DNA of 64,000 bases from Roseateles depolymerans (lineage in GTDB: Bacteria > Pseudomonadota > Gammaproteobacteria > Burkholderiales > Burkholderiaceae_C). The stretch's first letter is position 1. Every line of letters starts with the position of its first letter. The notes beneath the pieces are model-generated. The model did no database searches. It had not been told where the DNA came from and worked only from the letters and a program-made list of their open reading frames with translations. Where the stretch lies: the NCBI GenBank assembly GCA_003241055.1, contig QFOD01000001.1, forward strand, positions 62,001 through 126,000, in the 5' to 3' direction. The position numbers and the translations under genes were made by a program. This document shows, piece by piece, positions 32,633-41,800 of this stretch.

Positions 32633-35600
32633 TCAGGGTGTCGGCTGCGGGGCCGATGCGCGCATCTGCCCGGGCCAGTCGGCGCTGGCGAATCGATCCA
32701 GCCACTCGGGCAGGGCTTCGGGAGGCATGGCCGCGGCGATGCCGTTGCCCTGGCCCAGTCGGCAGCCCAGCCGCAGCAGTGCGCGAGCGTGGGCGCGGCT
32801 CTCGACGCCCTTGGCCAGGACGGCACAGCCCATGTTGCGGGCCAACTGGATCACGCTCTCGACCAGCGACAGGTCTTGCGCGTCGCCCAGCATGCCCTGC
32901 ACATAGCTTCTGTCCAGCTTGAAGGTGTCGACGGGCAGTCGCTTGAGTGCCGCGAGCTTGGAATAGCTGGCCCCGAAATCGTCCAGGGCGATGCCCACAC
33001 CGAGCAATTGGCAGCGCTGGATCAGGGCCTGAGTGGCCGTGGTTTCGACGAGGGCATCGGATTCGAGGACGTCGAGGTGCAGGAGTGCGGCGAGCTGCGG
33101 CGGCTGCCGTTGAACCAGCTCCTGCAGCCGCTGCGGAAAGTCGTGTCTTTGCAGCTGGCGAACGCCGACGTTGACGCACACCGGCAGCGCCTTCCAGCCC
33201 AGCGGGCCGAGGTTGAGCCCCGCCTTCGCCCAACGCGCGGCCTGCGCCAGCGCCTGCTCGATGACCCAGTCGCCGATCTGGACGGCCAGCCCGCTGTCGC
33301 CCACCTGCGGCAGGAAATGGGCGGGTGCCAGCAGCCCACGCTCCGGGTGCTGCCAGCGCAGCAGGGCCTCGACACCCATGACCTGGCCCGTCTGCAGGTC
33401 GATCTGCGGCTGGTAGTGCAGCAGTAGCTCGCCGCCATCGAGGGCCCGCTGCAGGCGCGCCAGCGCAATCAGGCCTACCTCGTCACGCTGCTGCAGGCTG
33501 GGGTCATGGAAGTGGCAGCCGCCCGGCCCGGCCTGTTTGGCGCGGTAGAGCGCGTGGCCGGCGTGACGCATCAGCGTCTCGGGATCGGCGTTGTCGAAGG
33601 GAAAGATCGTGGCGCCCAGGCTGGCGCTGATCTCCAGGGCCGGAGGGGCGTCGACCTGGCTCTCGCGCACTGCCACGGGGGTGCACAGCAGAGCCAGCAG
33701 GCGCTCCACCGCCCGCTGGCCTTCCTCGGGGGTCTGGACATGCAGCACCACGGCGAATTCGTCGCCGTGCAGGCGCGCGATCTGGTCGGCGGCCTGGCGG
33801 CTGCGCGCGGAGCCGCCCCGCAGCGCCGAATGCAGCCTGGCGCTCAGCTCGCGCAGGACTGAATCAGCCGCCAACTGCCCATGTTCGGCATTGATGCGTC
33901 CAAAGCCGTCCAGGTCGATCAGCGCCACCACCAGCATCAGTCCATCGCGTGCCGCGCGGTTCAGCGCCAGCTGCAGCAGACGCATGAACTCGTCGCGGTT
34001 GGGCAGGCCGGTGGCCGGGTCAAAACGCCGGGCGCGGTGCAGATGCTCCTGGAGTCGGCGTGATTCGCTCAGGTCGCTGATGCTGAGCACGCGCCAGTGC
34101 GGAGACCCTTCGCTCGCAGGCACGGCACCCAGCCGCGTGGCAAGGGTGAGGCGGGTGCCGCCCGGCAGGGCGACGTCGAGCTGGCCGTGCCAGATCTTGC
34201 CCGCCTTGAGCGGCGCCTGCAGCTGGCTGCTGGTGTAGCCGTTGAGATCGAGCGTGCTGGCAGACAGCGGTGTGGCGATGCGTCCGAGCAGCCGTTCGCG
34301 GGGCTCCTGCATCAGCGTGCAGTACGCCGGGTTGGCCTCGACGATGCGGCTCTGGGGGTCGACCACGGCGATGCCGCCGTCGATCTGCTCGAACAGCGCG
34401 GCGGCCATGCGCTCACGGTCTTCGGCCATCTGGCGCCAGCCGGCATCGAGCAGCGACGCGATGACGGTGCGCGCCCGCCCCTGCCGGTCGCGCACCGTCA
34501 CGCGCATGGCGAGCCGGAACCGTCGCCAGTCGCCGCCTGCGGGGGCCAGCCGCAGGCTGAGCCGTTCGGCCTGCTTGTCGGGGGAGGACAGCAGCCTGCG
34601 CAAGGTCTGCCGTGCGGCGTCGCGGTCGCGTGGATGAACCTTGGCCAGCCAGGCGAGCGGTGAGCCGTTGACTGCGCGGGCGTCCTCGACGCTGCCGTCC
34701 CCTCGACCATCGCCCGTCAGTGCGAGCCAGCCAGCCGAGGCATGACGCAGGCCGCCAGGCCAGTGCCATTCGGCCAGAGCCAGGCGTTGGTCATCCAGTG
34801 CGGGCAGCCACTCGGGGTCGCCTGCCAGGGCTTTGGTCTGCCGAACGAGCGCCAGCAGTGGCAGCCACGCCAGGGCAGCCGCGCCCAGCGCCGTGGCTGC
34901 ATCGGCGGGCTGAGCTGCCATCCAGCCCAGCAGCAGCATCAGGCCGAGCGTTGCAGCATGACGTGCCGGGCTGAGCAGGGCGAAGCCGCCCAGCAGCAGC
35001 TGCGGGAGCAGGAAGGTCAGTGCGCCGAATTCGCCAGGGGGCACCAAGTCCGCCAGCGGCGACAGCCGGGCGGCCAGTGGCGGTGTCTGCAGAGCGATCG
35101 CAACGAGCGCGGCCAGCGCGATCAGGCGGCTACCGTGCCCTGTTTTCCCAGCCTGAGGCGAGGTGCTGTGATGGGTGGCCGCAGCCAGTCCGCCCAGGGC
35201 CCAGGCCAGGGCTGCGGCCCAAGGCAGGCTGTGATGTGGAAGCAAGAACGCGATGAGCGCCGCAGCCGCTCCAAGGACCAGGGCTGGGGCCAGAACGCCG
35301 GCCAGCAGGGCAGGGAGAACGCCGTGCCAGGCAGGGGCAGCGGGCCAAGCTCGGGCCAGGGCCTGTTGGACGCGCTGCGCGACCGGGCGGCTGCTCGCGG
35401 CCTGCAGCAGGGGCAGGGCCAGTGCGGTCAGTCCCAGGCCGGAAAGGAGCATGTCGGGGGACCAGGCAAGGCGAGGCATGTCGGCGGCGAGTGGAGTCAT
35501 CCCCCCTGCAAGCAGGCCCAGCGCTGCGGCCCAGCCGGTCCACCCGCCCAGCCGCGCGCGCGCGGCCTGAACGAAGGCGGCGGCCAGCATCGGCGTCAGC

Positions 35601-35827
35601 CATTCGCCCCATGCGGCACCGGGCACCAGGCTCAGGAGCGCCGGTGTCGCTGAAACGAATCGGGACGCTACGACCAGTGCGGCCAGCGCCAGGATGCCGC
35701 AGGCAGCCAGCAGCGTCTGGCGAGCCAGTTGCGAAGCGCTGCGGCGTCTCGTCCGGATGCGGCGGGGCCGCGGAGCAGCCGGAGCGGCTCTTGCGTTGGG
35801 TAGGCGGGGAGGGAATTCAGAGTCCAT
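32633..35827 (-). CDS. Membrane GGDEF-EAL protein with PAS domain
   Basis: Cyclic-di-GMP signalling protein of 1064 residues: an N-terminal membrane region with about ten hydrophobic segments (residues 35-330), a PAS-like domain (about 360-580), GGDEF (about 600-770) and EAL (about 790-1050). The GGDEF signature reads HGDEF (687-691), a single His for Gly change tolerated in some active cyclases. The EAL signature EALLRW (820-825) and DDFGASYSKL are present. However, the usual AEGVET motif reads AKGVES with Lys at 1006, and the ExTE Glu is Asp (LDVLE), so phosphodiesterase activity may be lost. It lies 49 bp upstream of dnaG. Confidence 0.87.
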   Translation of the reverse strand: MDSEFPPRLPNARAAPAAPRPRRIRTRRRSASQLARQTLLAACGILALAALVVASRFVSATPALLSLVPGAAWGEWLTPMLAAAFVQAARARLGGWTGWAAALGLLAGGMTPLAADMPRLAWSPDMLLSGLGLTALALPLLQAASSRPVAQRVQQALARAWPAAPAWHGVLPALLAGVLAPALVLGAAAALIAFLLPHHSLPWAAALAWALGGLAAATHHSTSPQAGKTGHGSRLIALAALVAIALQTPPLAARLSPLADLVPPGEFGALTFLLPQLLLGGFALLSPARHAATLGLMLLLGWMAAQPADAATALGAAALAWLPLLALVRQTKALAGDPEWLPALDDQRLALAEWHWPGGLRHASAGWLALTGDGRGDGSVEDARAVNGSPLAWLAKVHPRDRDAARQTLRRLLSSPDKQAERLSLRLAPAGGDWRRFRLAMRVTVRDRQGRARTVIASLLDAGWRQMAEDRERMAAALFEQIDGGIAVVDPQSRIVEANPAYCTLMQEPRERLLGRIATPLSASTLDLNGYTSSQLQAPLKAGKIWHGQLDVALPGGTRLTLATRLGAVPASEGSPHWRVLSISDLSESRRLQEHLHRARRFDPATGLPNRDEFMRLLQLALNRAARDGLMLVVALIDLDGFGRINAEHGQLAADSVLRELSARLHSALRGGSARSRQAADQIARLHGDEFAVVLHVQTPEEGQRAVERLLALLCTPVAVRESQVDAPPALEISASLGATIFPFDNADPETLMRHAGHALYRAKQAGPGGCHFHDPSLQQRDEVGLIALARLQRALDGGELLLHYQPQIDLQTGQVMGVEALLRWQHPERGLLAPAHFLPQVGDSGLAVQIGDWVIEQALAQAARWAKAGLNLGPLGWKALPVCVNVGVRQLQRHDFPQRLQELVQRQPPQLAALLHLDVLESDALVETTATQALIQRCQLLGVGIALDDFGASYSKLAALKRLPVDTFKLDRSYVQGMLGDAQDLSLVESVIQLARNMGCAVLAKGVESRAHARALLRLGCRLGQGNGIAAAMPPEALPEWLDRFASADWPGQMRASAPQPTP

Positions 35828-35955
35828 GAACCACGGGTCCGGCCTGGCCGGAACAACGGCAGCATAGTTGTCGCACCGTTGCAGGGCGTCACGCGGTGAA
35901 ACCCTCTGCCATCCTCTGAACGAAGGGGGGCTGACTTTCTCGTGGCTTTGGCAGC

Positions 35956-35980
35956 AAAAAGGCCACCCGGGGGTGGCCTT
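35956..35980 (-). terminator. Terminator downstream of the H-NS-like gene
   Basis: AAGGCCACC (35959-35967) pairs with GGTGGCCTT (35972-35980); on the minus strand the stem runs into TTTTT (35960-35956). It is placed to end transcription of the minus-strand gene at 36090. The 262-bp gap around it (35828-36089) shows no other feature. Confidence 0.75.
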
Positions 35981-36089
35981 TCTTTCGAACTCGGTAGGGC
36001 AGGGGTGCCGTGCCGTGGGTCAATTAACGAGGGCCCTGCGCAAAAAACCGCATGGGCCCGGGGGCATGTTGCGTTGCCCCCAATTCCCA

Positions 36090-36386
36090 TCAGACGGCGA
36101 AATCTCCCAGCGAGGCACCGCTGGCAATCGCGGCCTTCAGCCACTTGGGTTGCAGGCCGCGGCCGCTCCAGGTTTCGCCGGTGGCTTGGTTGCGATACTT
36201 GGCTGCAACCTTGGACACCTTGACGACCTTGGGTGTGCGCACGCTCAGATCTGCGATCGACAGACCATATTCGCTCATCAGCGTCTTGATCTTGGCAACG
36301 GCTTCGGAGCGTTCGCGATCCTTGGTTTCGTTGATCTGCTCATCAAGCGCTGCGCGCTGAGCCAAGAGTTCCTTGAGGCTGGACAT
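36090..36386 (-). CDS. H-NS family nucleoid-associated protein
   Basis: Small DNA-binding protein of the H-NS/BpH3/HvrA family that usually silences AT-rich or foreign DNA. The ATG at 36386 (MSSLKELLAQRAALDEQI), preceded by AGAGGAA, gives 98 residues. The N-terminal half is a coiled-coil oligomerisation region, and the C-terminal half carries KYRNQATGETWSGRGLQPKWLKAAI, the DNA-binding signature with the GRGLQPKW core. It is flanked by a terminator and by a 691-bp non-coding upstream region; H-NS genes often autoregulate through such regions. Confidence 0.92.
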   Translation of the reverse strand: MSSLKELLAQRAALDEQINETKDRERSEAVAKIKTLMSEYGLSIADLSVRTPKVVKVSKVAAKYRNQATGETWSGRGLQPKWLKAAIASGASLGDFAV

Positions 36387-37077
36387 GGTGCTATTCCTCT
36401 TGCGATTTGACCAAATGACGTCTGGCCTGGTGAGGCCGGCGTTGGAGTCGCACGACTGCATGCGGGCCGATTATCTCCGTGGCGCTGATTAAAACGCGTC
36501 AGGCGGTTCTGCGCAAGGGATTTGTTTAAATTGGCTGCCGGGTATTCGGGGAATCCACAGATACGGGCTTATCGACGTGGCCGGGTTTGCCGGGGTTTCG
36601 TTGGCGTGATGCCCGTCGCTGCGGGGTTTGTGGTGGTTTGCCTGTGTCGACAGGCACTTGCGAGTGCCGCGCGGAGCAGGGTGGCGCAGGAAACCTCGAT
36701 ATGCCGTACGGCACATATCAGGTCTGTGGGATCGCTGGGACGTTATCGGGGCGCGAAGCGGCTGTGCCGCAGACAGCGGGGTGCGCTGACCTGTTGGTGC
36801 AGTCGCAAGGGGTGATGCGTGCGACCTGAATCCGCGGTTTTGCGATCAGTTGGTACGCCTGGGCATGCCGCTCGGGATTGGTGGCCAGGTCCATCGGACC
36901 AGTATGTGCGGAGGCGCCGATGTGATCGTAAGGCCGCATTGATCGCATGCTGCGGGCGATACGAGCAGCCCTGCGATTGAATCAGGTGCGCTGGTGACTG
37001 CTTGTCACCGTGGCGTTAGTGGGCGATGGTCCGGCGATCTTCCCAGATCGCCGGCGGGGTTTCGCCCGGTGATTTGC
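36387..37077. other. 691-bp non-coding region between the H-NS-like gene and yggX
   Basis: No supported gene. It is less GC-biased than its surroundings, with an AT-rich patch near 36485-36535 (GATTAAAACG, TTTGTTTAAATT) suited to H-NS autoregulation. GATAAT (minus, 36475-36470) is a possible -10 for that gene. Near the yggX end, CCGGCGATCT (37031-37040) and AGATCGCCGG (37045-37054) form a perfect 10-bp hairpin without a T-run, probably the 3' end of the yggX transcript. Short frames here lack ribosome sites and normal codon use. Confidence 0.5.
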
Positions 37078-37356
37078 TCAGGGGGCGGGGGGCACGTAGC
37101 CCGCCACCTGCTCGGCGCCGCCGCCGAAGAAGAACTGCTCGGCCTGTCGCATCAGATATTGGCGTGCGCGCAGATCGGCGAGATTCAGGCGGTTTTCATT
37201 CACCAGCATGGTCTGGTGCTTCATCCAGGCCGCCCAGGCTTCCTTGCTGACGTTTTCCCAGACCTTCTTGCCGAGTTCGGTATGGACGGGGTAGGGAGGG
37301 AAATCCAGGCCTTCCGCTTCTTTCTTCAGATAGGCGCATTGAACGGTGCGGGGCAT
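37078..37356 (-). CDS. yggX: Probable Fe(2+)-trafficking protein YggX
   Basis: Small cytosolic protein linked to iron handling and protection of Fe-S clusters from oxidative damage. The start MPRTVQCAYLKKEAEGLDFPPYP at 37356, after AGGAG, gives 92 residues. The conserved Cys7 is present, and GKKVWENVSKEAWAAWMKHQTMLVNENRLN is the family signature. It follows argA on the minus strand but is separated from it by a terminator; the argA-yggX order is common in Betaproteobacteria. Confidence 0.95.
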   Translation of the reverse strand: MPRTVQCAYLKKEAEGLDFPPYPVHTELGKKVWENVSKEAWAAWMKHQTMLVNENRLNLADLRARQYLMRQAEQFFFGGGAEQVAGYVPPAP

Positions 37357-37380
37357 GGGGATCTCCTGTCGATACAAATG

Positions 37381-37410
37381 AAAACGGCCGGCACTGTAGC
37401 GCGCCGGCCG
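37381..37410 (-). terminator. Rho-independent terminator of argA
   Basis: CGGCCGGC (minus, 37410-37403) pairs with GCCGGCCG (37392-37385), 10-nt loop, then TTTT on the minus strand (37384-37381). It lies between argA and yggX. Confidence 0.8.
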
Positions 37411-37431
37411 GATGGTGGCGCGGATAGGGCT

Positions 37432-38775
37432 TCAGTTGAAGCGTTTCACCAGCACCTGGGAGCGGCGGTCCCAGTTGTATTTGCGCTTGCGCTCCTCGGG
37501 CAGCCATTCCGGGTCGACCTGTTGGAAGCCACGTTTGATGAACCAGTGCATGGTGCGTGTGGTGAGCACGAAGATGCTGTCCAGACCCATGGCCTTGGCA
37601 CGCTGTTCGACACGTTTGAGCAGGCGGTCGCCGTCGCCCTGGCCCTGCACCTCGTTCGAGACCGTGAGGGCGGCCATTTCCGCCGTGCGGGCTTCCACAT
37701 AGGGATACAGCGCCGCGCAGCCAAAGATGACGCCGTCGTGCTCGATCACCGTGTAGAGCTCGATGTCGCGCTCGATCTCGGTGCGGCTGCGCTTGACCAG
37801 GGTGCCGTCGCGCTCGAAAGGCTCGATCAGCTTGATGATGCCGGCCACGTCGTCGGAGCTGGCCTCGCGCAGGCTCTCCAGCTTTTCATCGACGACCATG
37901 GTGCCGATGCCGTCGTGGGTGTAGACCTCCTGCAGCAGCGCGCCGTCCACCGAGAACGGGATGATGTGGGTGCGCTCCACGCCGGCACGGCAGGCCTCGG
38001 CGCAGTGGCTCAGGTAGAAGGCCACGTCGGTCGGTTCCGGGTAGGCCGGTGCCTTGGCCAGCATGCGTTCAGCGTCGGCCAGCGCCAGTTCGGTGTCGAT
38101 GGCGCTGTCGGGGTCGGCCGGGTTCTCGGGCACCCCCGGCACCTCGCACACGAACAGCAGCTTGTCGGCCTGCAACGCGATGGCCGCGTGGGTGGCGACA
38201 TCTTCCATGCTGAGGTTGAAGGCCTCGCCGGTGGGCGAGAAACCGAAGGGCGACAGCAGCACGATGGCGCCGATGTCGATGGCGCGCTGGATCGCTGCAG
38301 CGTCCACCTTGCGCACCAGGCCGGAGTGCTGGAAGTCCACACCGTCCACAATGCCCACAGGGCGCGCGGTCAGGAAGTTGCCCGACACGACGCGCACCGT
38401 CGCGTTGGCCATGGGCGTGTTGGGCAGGCCCTGGCTGAAGGCGGCCTCGATCTCGAAACGCAGTTGGCCGGCGGCCTCCTGGGCGCAATCGAGCGCGATC
38501 GCATCGGTGATGCGGCGGCCGTGGCTGTAACGCGGGGCCTGGCCCTTGGCGGCCAGTTGCTCGTTGACCTGGGGCCTGAAACCGTGCACCAGCACGATCT
38601 TGATGCCCATGGCGTGCATGATGGCCAGATCCTGCACAAAGGCATTGAGCTTGCCGGCCGCCACCAGCTCGCCCGGCATGCCGACCACGAAGGTCTCACC
38701 CCGGTAGGCGTGGATGTAGGGTGCCACGGAGCGGAACCAGGGCACAAAGGTGTGAGGGAAGACGAGACCGGTCAT
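37432..38775 (-). CDS. argA: Amino-acid N-acetyltransferase (N-acetylglutamate synthase)
   Basis: First enzyme of arginine synthesis: glutamate plus acetyl-CoA to N-acetylglutamate. The ATG at 38775 (MTGLVFPHTFVPWFRSVAPYI) gives 447 residues. The N-terminal amino-acid-kinase-like domain (about 20-290, KIVLVHGFRPQVNEQL) is the usual arginine sensor. The C-terminal GNAT domain (about 295-440) contains VQGQGDGDRLLKRVEQRAKAMG, the acetyl-CoA loop. It is divergent from hrpA with a 101-bp shared upstream region. Confidence 0.95.
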   Translation of the reverse strand: MTGLVFPHTFVPWFRSVAPYIHAYRGETFVVGMPGELVAAGKLNAFVQDLAIMHAMGIKIVLVHGFRPQVNEQLAAKGQAPRYSHGRRITDAIALDCAQEAAGQLRFEIEAAFSQGLPNTPMANATVRVVSGNFLTARPVGIVDGVDFQHSGLVRKVDAAAIQRAIDIGAIVLLSPFGFSPTGEAFNLSMEDVATHAAIALQADKLLFVCEVPGVPENPADPDSAIDTELALADAERMLAKAPAYPEPTDVAFYLSHCAEACRAGVERTHIIPFSVDGALLQEVYTHDGIGTMVVDEKLESLREASSDDVAGIIKLIEPFERDGTLVKRSRTEIERDIELYTVIEHDGVIFGCAALYPYVEARTAEMAALTVSNEVQGQGDGDRLLKRVEQRAKAMGLDSIFVLTTRTMHWFIKRGFQQVDPEWLPEERKRKYNWDRRSQVLVKRFN

Positions 38776-38876
38776 GGTTCCGGATTGTGCCGACCTGCGT
38801 TGCCAGGCCGTGGCAGTTTCACGACGCCCCGGCGTTGCGGCAGGGTATGTGGCGGCTGCGGGACAATGCGTAGGCA

Positions 38877-41800
38877 ATGAGTTCCGTCGCCCCCGAGAGC
38901 CGGCCCGTGAAGCCGGCTTTTTCCATCACCTTCCCTGAATCCCTGCCCGTCTCGGCCCGCCGTGGCGAGATCGAGGCCGCCTTGCGCGAGCACCAGGTCG
39001 TCATCGTCTGCGGCGAGACCGGCTCGGGCAAGACCACCCAGCTGCCCAAGATCGCGCTGGCCATGGGGCGTGGCCGTGCCAACGGCGGCGGGCTGATCGG
39101 CCACACGCAGCCGCGGCGTATTGCCGCCAGCAGCGTGGCCAAGCGCATTGCCGAGGAGCTGAAGACGCCGCTGGGCGAGGTGGTGGGCTACAAGGTGCGC
39201 TTCCAGGATCGCCTCTCGCGCGACGCCTCGGTCAAGCTGATGACCGACGGCATCCTGCTGGCCGAGACGCAGAGCGACCCGCTGCTCAAGGCCTACGACA
39301 CGCTGATCATCGACGAGGCCCACGAGCGCAGCCTCAACATCGACTTCCTGCTGGGCTATCTGCGCGAGCTGCTGCCGCGCCGGCCGGACCTGAAGATCAT
39401 CGTCACGTCGGCCACGATCGACGCAGACCGCTTCGCCAAGCACTTCGAGTCGAGCAAAGGTCCGGCGCCGGTGCTGATGGTGTCGGGCCGCTTGTTCCCG
39501 GTCGAGCAGCGCTACCGCCCCTTCGAGGAAAGCCGCGAGTACGACCTGAACAACGCCATCTGCGACGCGGTGGACGAGCTGTGGCGCGAGGGTGGGGGTG
39601 ACGTGCTGGTCTTCCTGCCCGGCGAGCGCGAGATCCGCGAGGCGGCCGAGGCGCTGCGCAAGCACCACCCGCCGGGCGTGGACATCCTGCCGCTGTTCTC
39701 GCGGCTGTCCGAGGCCGAGCAGAACAAGGTCTTCGAGCCGCACGGCGCGCGCCGCATCGTGCTGGCCACCAACGTGGCGGAAACCTCGCTCACCGTGCCC
39801 GGTATCCGCTACGTGATCGACCCCGGCCTGGCCCGCGTGAAGCGCTACAGCTATCGCAACAAGGTCGAGCAGCTGCTGATTGAGAACATCAGCCAGGCGG
39901 CGGCCAACCAGCGTGCGGGCCGCTGCGGGCGGGTGAGCAACGGCATCTGCATCCGGCTGTTCAGCGAGAAGGAATTCAACGAGCGGCCCAAGTTCACCGA
40001 CCCGGAAATCCTGCGCAGCAGCCTGGCCGGCGTGATCCTGCGCATGAAGTCGCTGCACCTGGGCGAGGTGGAACGCTTCCCCTTCCTGGAGCCGCCGCGG
40101 CCCAAGGCGATTGCCGACGGCTACCAGCTTCTGAACGAGTTGGGCGCAACCGATGACGCGAATGACCTGACCCCGCTGGGCCGCGAGCTCTCGCGCCTGC
40201 CGCTGGACCCGCGGGTGGGCCGCATGATTTTGGAGGCCCGCACTCGTGATGCGCTGAGCGAGGTGCTGGTGATCGCGTCGGCGCTGTCGGGCCAGGATGT
40301 GCGGGACCGGCCGCAGGAGGCGGCCCAGGCGGCGGATGAAAAGCACAAGAAGTTCGACGACGAGAAGTCGGAGTTCATGGGCTATCTGAAGCTGTGGAAG
40401 TGGCTGGGTGACTCCAAAGGCGGGGAGGGCGAGCACAAGCTGTCGCACCGCAAGCACGAGGCCCTGCTGCGCGAGAACTTCGTCAGCCCGCGCCGCGTGC
40501 GCGAGTGGCGCGACGTGCATTCGCAGCTGCAGACCGTCGTCACCGAGCATGGCTGGCGGCTCAACCAGAGCCCGGCCACCTACGAGCAGGTGCACCTGTC
40601 CATGCTGGCCGGCCTGCTGGGCAACATCGGCTGCAAGAGCGACGACGAGGACTGGTATCTCGGCGCGCGCGGCATCAAGTTCTACCGCCACCCTGGCGCG
40701 CATCTCAGCAAGAAGCCGGGGCGCTGGATCGTGGCGGCCGAGTTGGTGGACACGTCCCGGCTGTATGGCCGGGGCCTGGCCAACATCGAGCCGCAATGGC
40801 TGCCCGGCATTGCCGGCCACCTCATCAAGACCCAGCTGCTGGAGCCGCACTGGGAGAAGAAGGCCGCCGAGGTGGTGGCGCTGGAGCGCGCCACGCTCTA
40901 CGGCATCGTGCTCTACAGCGGCAAGCGCGTGAACTTCGGCCGCGTGGACGCCAAGGCCGCACGCGAGATCTTCATCCGCGAGGGCCTGGTGTCCGGCGAG
41001 CTGCCGGAAGACCTGGTGCGCCAGCTGCCCTTCCTGGGCCACAACCGCCGCCAGATCGCCAAGGTGGAGGAGCTGGAGCACAAGTCGCGCCGCCAGGACG
41101 TGCTGGTGGATGACGAGCTGATCTACGCCTTCTACGACCAGCACCTGCCGGCCGGCGTGTACTCCGGCACCACGCTGATGAAGTGGTGGCGCGAGGCCAG
41201 CAAGGCGGACAACAAGCTGCTGTACCTGAGCCAGGACGAGCTGATGCGCCACGAGGCTGCCGGCGTCACCAGCGAGGCCTTCCCCAAGGTCATACGCCTG
41301 GGCGGCGTGGACTGCGCGGCGGCCTACCTGCACCAGCCCGGCGATGCGCGCGACGGCGTGACGGTGACCGTGCCCATCTTTGCGCTCAACCAGGTCAGCG
41401 AGGAGCGAGCCGAGTGGCTGGTGCCGGGCATGCTGGCGCAGAAGGTGACGGCGCTGCTCAAGAGCCTGCACCAGAAGCCGCGCGCACGGCTCACGCCGCT
41501 GCCGGACTTCGTGGCCGAGTTCATCGAGCTGCATCCCTTCGCCCAGGGCGCGCTCATCGAGGTGCTGCTCAAGGCCGTCAAGGAGCGCACCCAGCTGGCC
41601 GTGCAGCGCAATGACTTCAAGCTCGAGCAGCTGCCGGCGCATCTGTTCATGAACTTCCGCGTGGTGGACGAACACGGCCGCCAGCTCGGCCAGGGTCGCC
41701 AGCTGGCGGCGCTGAAGGCCGAGCTGGGCGGCAAGGCGCGCTCGGCCTTCCAGGCGCTGGCGGCGCTCAAGCTCCCGGCCGCCGCCGACCCGCCCAAGCC

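Noticed and set aside
36521..36829. Short plus-strand frames (about 80-97 codons) in the 691-bp gap
   Set aside because: Overlapping frames of similar length in several phases, no ribosome sites and Cys/Arg-rich shadow composition.
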